Part shown: piece by piece, positions 14,223 through 14,723 of the stretch
How the letters are laid out: each line of letters begins with the position of its first letter
Numbering within the stretch: the first letter of the stretch is position 1
NCBI GenBank assembly: GCA_030587435.1
Contig: JAUQZC010000054.1
Location: 1-14,723 of the forward strand
From: Candidatus Baldrarchaeota archaeon
Lineage (GTDB): Archaea > Asgardarchaeota > Baldrarchaeia > Baldrarchaeales > DXJG01
Direction: 5' to 3'
Length of the DNA: 14,723 bases
Program-made: the position numbers and the translations under genes
The notes under the pieces: model-generated
Told to the model about the DNA's origin: nothing
What the model saw: only the letters and a program-made list of their open reading frames with translations
Databases searched by the model: none

Positions 14223-14495
14223 TTGTCGAGTATCGGGCATTTACTCGAGAAAGAGCCGGAGAAGCGATATTGTTGTGCCTACTGCGGCTATACATGAATA
14301 GAATATGTTGGCCTTATCATCGAAAAGAGAGAGTAGTCAGATGATATACACCTTTGGATCGGATACGGTATGCCTTCTAAATGTCCGGAACGCGAATGCA
14401 ACCTTATATACGAAATAACACTTTTGGAAGAAAACAAAAAAGAAGCCAGTTTTGAAGGTATTAAAAGAATACTAAGAGAAGGAACGGAAATCTAA
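14223..14495 (+). pseudogene. Small zinc-ribbon protein gene with in-frame TGA and TAG
   Basis: A TTG at 14223 with GAGGTG (14212-14217) 5 bases upstream opens a frame of 91 codons that ends in TAA at 14493-14495. Codon 25 is TGA (14295-14297) and codon 38 is TAG (14334-14336). The frame keeps sense on both sides: CCAYCGY at 17-23 before the TGA, IEYVGLIIEKRE between the stops, and WIGYGMPSKCPEREC at 45-59 followed by a charged C-terminal helix. The two Cys pairs suit one zinc site. There is no frameshift. An internal ATG at 14370 could start only the last 41 residues. The simplest reading is a decaying gene beside two other broken genes; stop-codon readthrough is less likely because TAG ends several intact genes here. 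Confidence 0.6.
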
Positions 14496-14498
14496 CAT

Positions 14499-14507
14499 TT
14501 TAAATAA
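14499..14507 (+). promoter_or_regulatory. TATA-like box of the HdrA-like gene
   Basis: TTTTAAATA lies 24-32 bases before the ATG at 14531, giving a short or absent leader. GAGG at 14518-14521 may serve as a weak SD if transcription starts earlier. Confidence 0.4.
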
Positions 14508-14530
14508 AAATGCAATAGAGGTTGCCAAAA

Positions 14531-14723
14531 ATGGAAAAAACAATAGGTGATATACTTGTAGTGGGTGGTGGAGTAGCTGGCATTACAGCATCTTTGGAAC
14601 TTGCTGAAAAGGGATTTAAAGTCTACCTAGTAGAGAAGGAGCCTTCAATTGGAGGCCGCATGGCTCAACTAGACAAAACTTTTCCAACACTTGATTGTTC
14701 TATCTGTATCCTTGGACCCAAAA
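14531..14723 (+). CDS. hdrA: HdrA-like heterodisulfide reductase subunit A, 3' end outside the window
   Basis: Only the first 64 residues are present. GGGVAG at 12-17 is the FAD-binding glycine motif after a short strand (ILVV), and Glu35 ends the second strand (VYLVEKE). [19 protein letters not shown] (38-56) and SICILGPK (57-64) match the start of HdrA proteins, where Cys56 and Cys59 belong to a conserved iron-sulfur site. HdrA carries FAD and iron-sulfur clusters and bifurcates electrons in complexes with HdrB/HdrC, hydrogenase or formate dehydrogenase. The ATG fits the position of the TATA-like box. The rest of the gene, and whether HdrB/C follow, cannot be seen. The frame is intact, unlike the three genes before it. 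Confidence 0.88.
   Translation, partial: MEKTIGDILVVGGGVAGITASLELAEKGFKVYLVEKEPSIGGRMAQLDKTFPTLDCSICILGPK

Noticed and set aside
14223..14495. Genome-wide TAG-as-pyrrolysine code
   Set aside because: TAG ends the M42, KaiC-like, AbrB, VapC and small zinc ribbon genes at expected lengths, so TAG works as a normal stop here.
1..14723. tRNA, rRNA, CRISPR array, insertion sequence
   Set aside because: No T-loop signature, regularly spaced repeat, transposase motif or terminal inverted repeat pair was found by eye.

Overview
The window looks archaeal. It is AT-rich. Many genes start at TTG or GTG preceded by a GGTGA-type Shine-Dalgarno (SD) sequence, TATA-like boxes lie about 25-45 bases before starts, and genes are often followed by plain T-tracts. 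The gene content agrees: a single-domain KaiC-type ATPase, a small Roadblock/profilin-like protein, an M42 peptidase, DUF169, tandem Lrp/AsnC regulators, an AbrB-PIN toxin-antitoxin pair and an HdrA-type subunit. A Bathyarchaeia-like or other TACK-type lineage would fit, but this is inference and no rRNA is present to test it.

Layout. 1-392 (-): start of a HAD-family hydrolase, cut by the window edge. 596-1633 (+): M42 aminopeptidase. 1803-4571 (+): two closely spaced genes, a cytosolic protein of repeated beta-sandwich units and a TIM-barrel protein resembling glycoside hydrolases but apparently lacking the usual catalytic acid. I could not match this pair to a described system. 4581-4754 (-): a 57-residue zinc ribbon protein convergent with the pair. 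4755-5282: a long intergenic stretch with hairpin potential. 5283-6599 (+): a small Roadblock-like protein and a KaiC-like ATPase, separated by a strong 18-bp palindrome and a second inverted repeat at the KaiC promoter. 6887-8466: convergent membrane proteins, a VTT/DedA-like one (+) and one of unknown family (-). 8613-10205 (+): a cupin and a PP-loop ATPase with Cys-pair zinc finger. 10236-12106 (-): DUF169 protein then ADP-ribosylglycohydrolase. 12349-12997 (+): an overlapping AbrB/VapC toxin-antitoxin pair.

12998-14495 is a decay zone. It holds two tandem Lrp/AsnC regulators (-) broken by frameshifts and a stop, and a small zinc-ribbon gene (+) that keeps one frame from start to end but carries an in-frame TGA and an in-frame TAG. 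After it, at 14531, begins an intact HdrA-like gene that runs off the window.

How the genes relate: most appear to be independent short transcription units. The groups most likely to work together are 1803/3585 (beta-sandwich and TIM barrel), 5283/5850 (Roadblock-like and KaiC), the VapBC pair, and possibly the DUF169/ADP-ribosylglycohydrolase and cupin/PP-loop neighbours. No tRNA, rRNA, CRISPR array, insertion sequence or replication origin was recognised. All family assignments are by motif reading, without database search.
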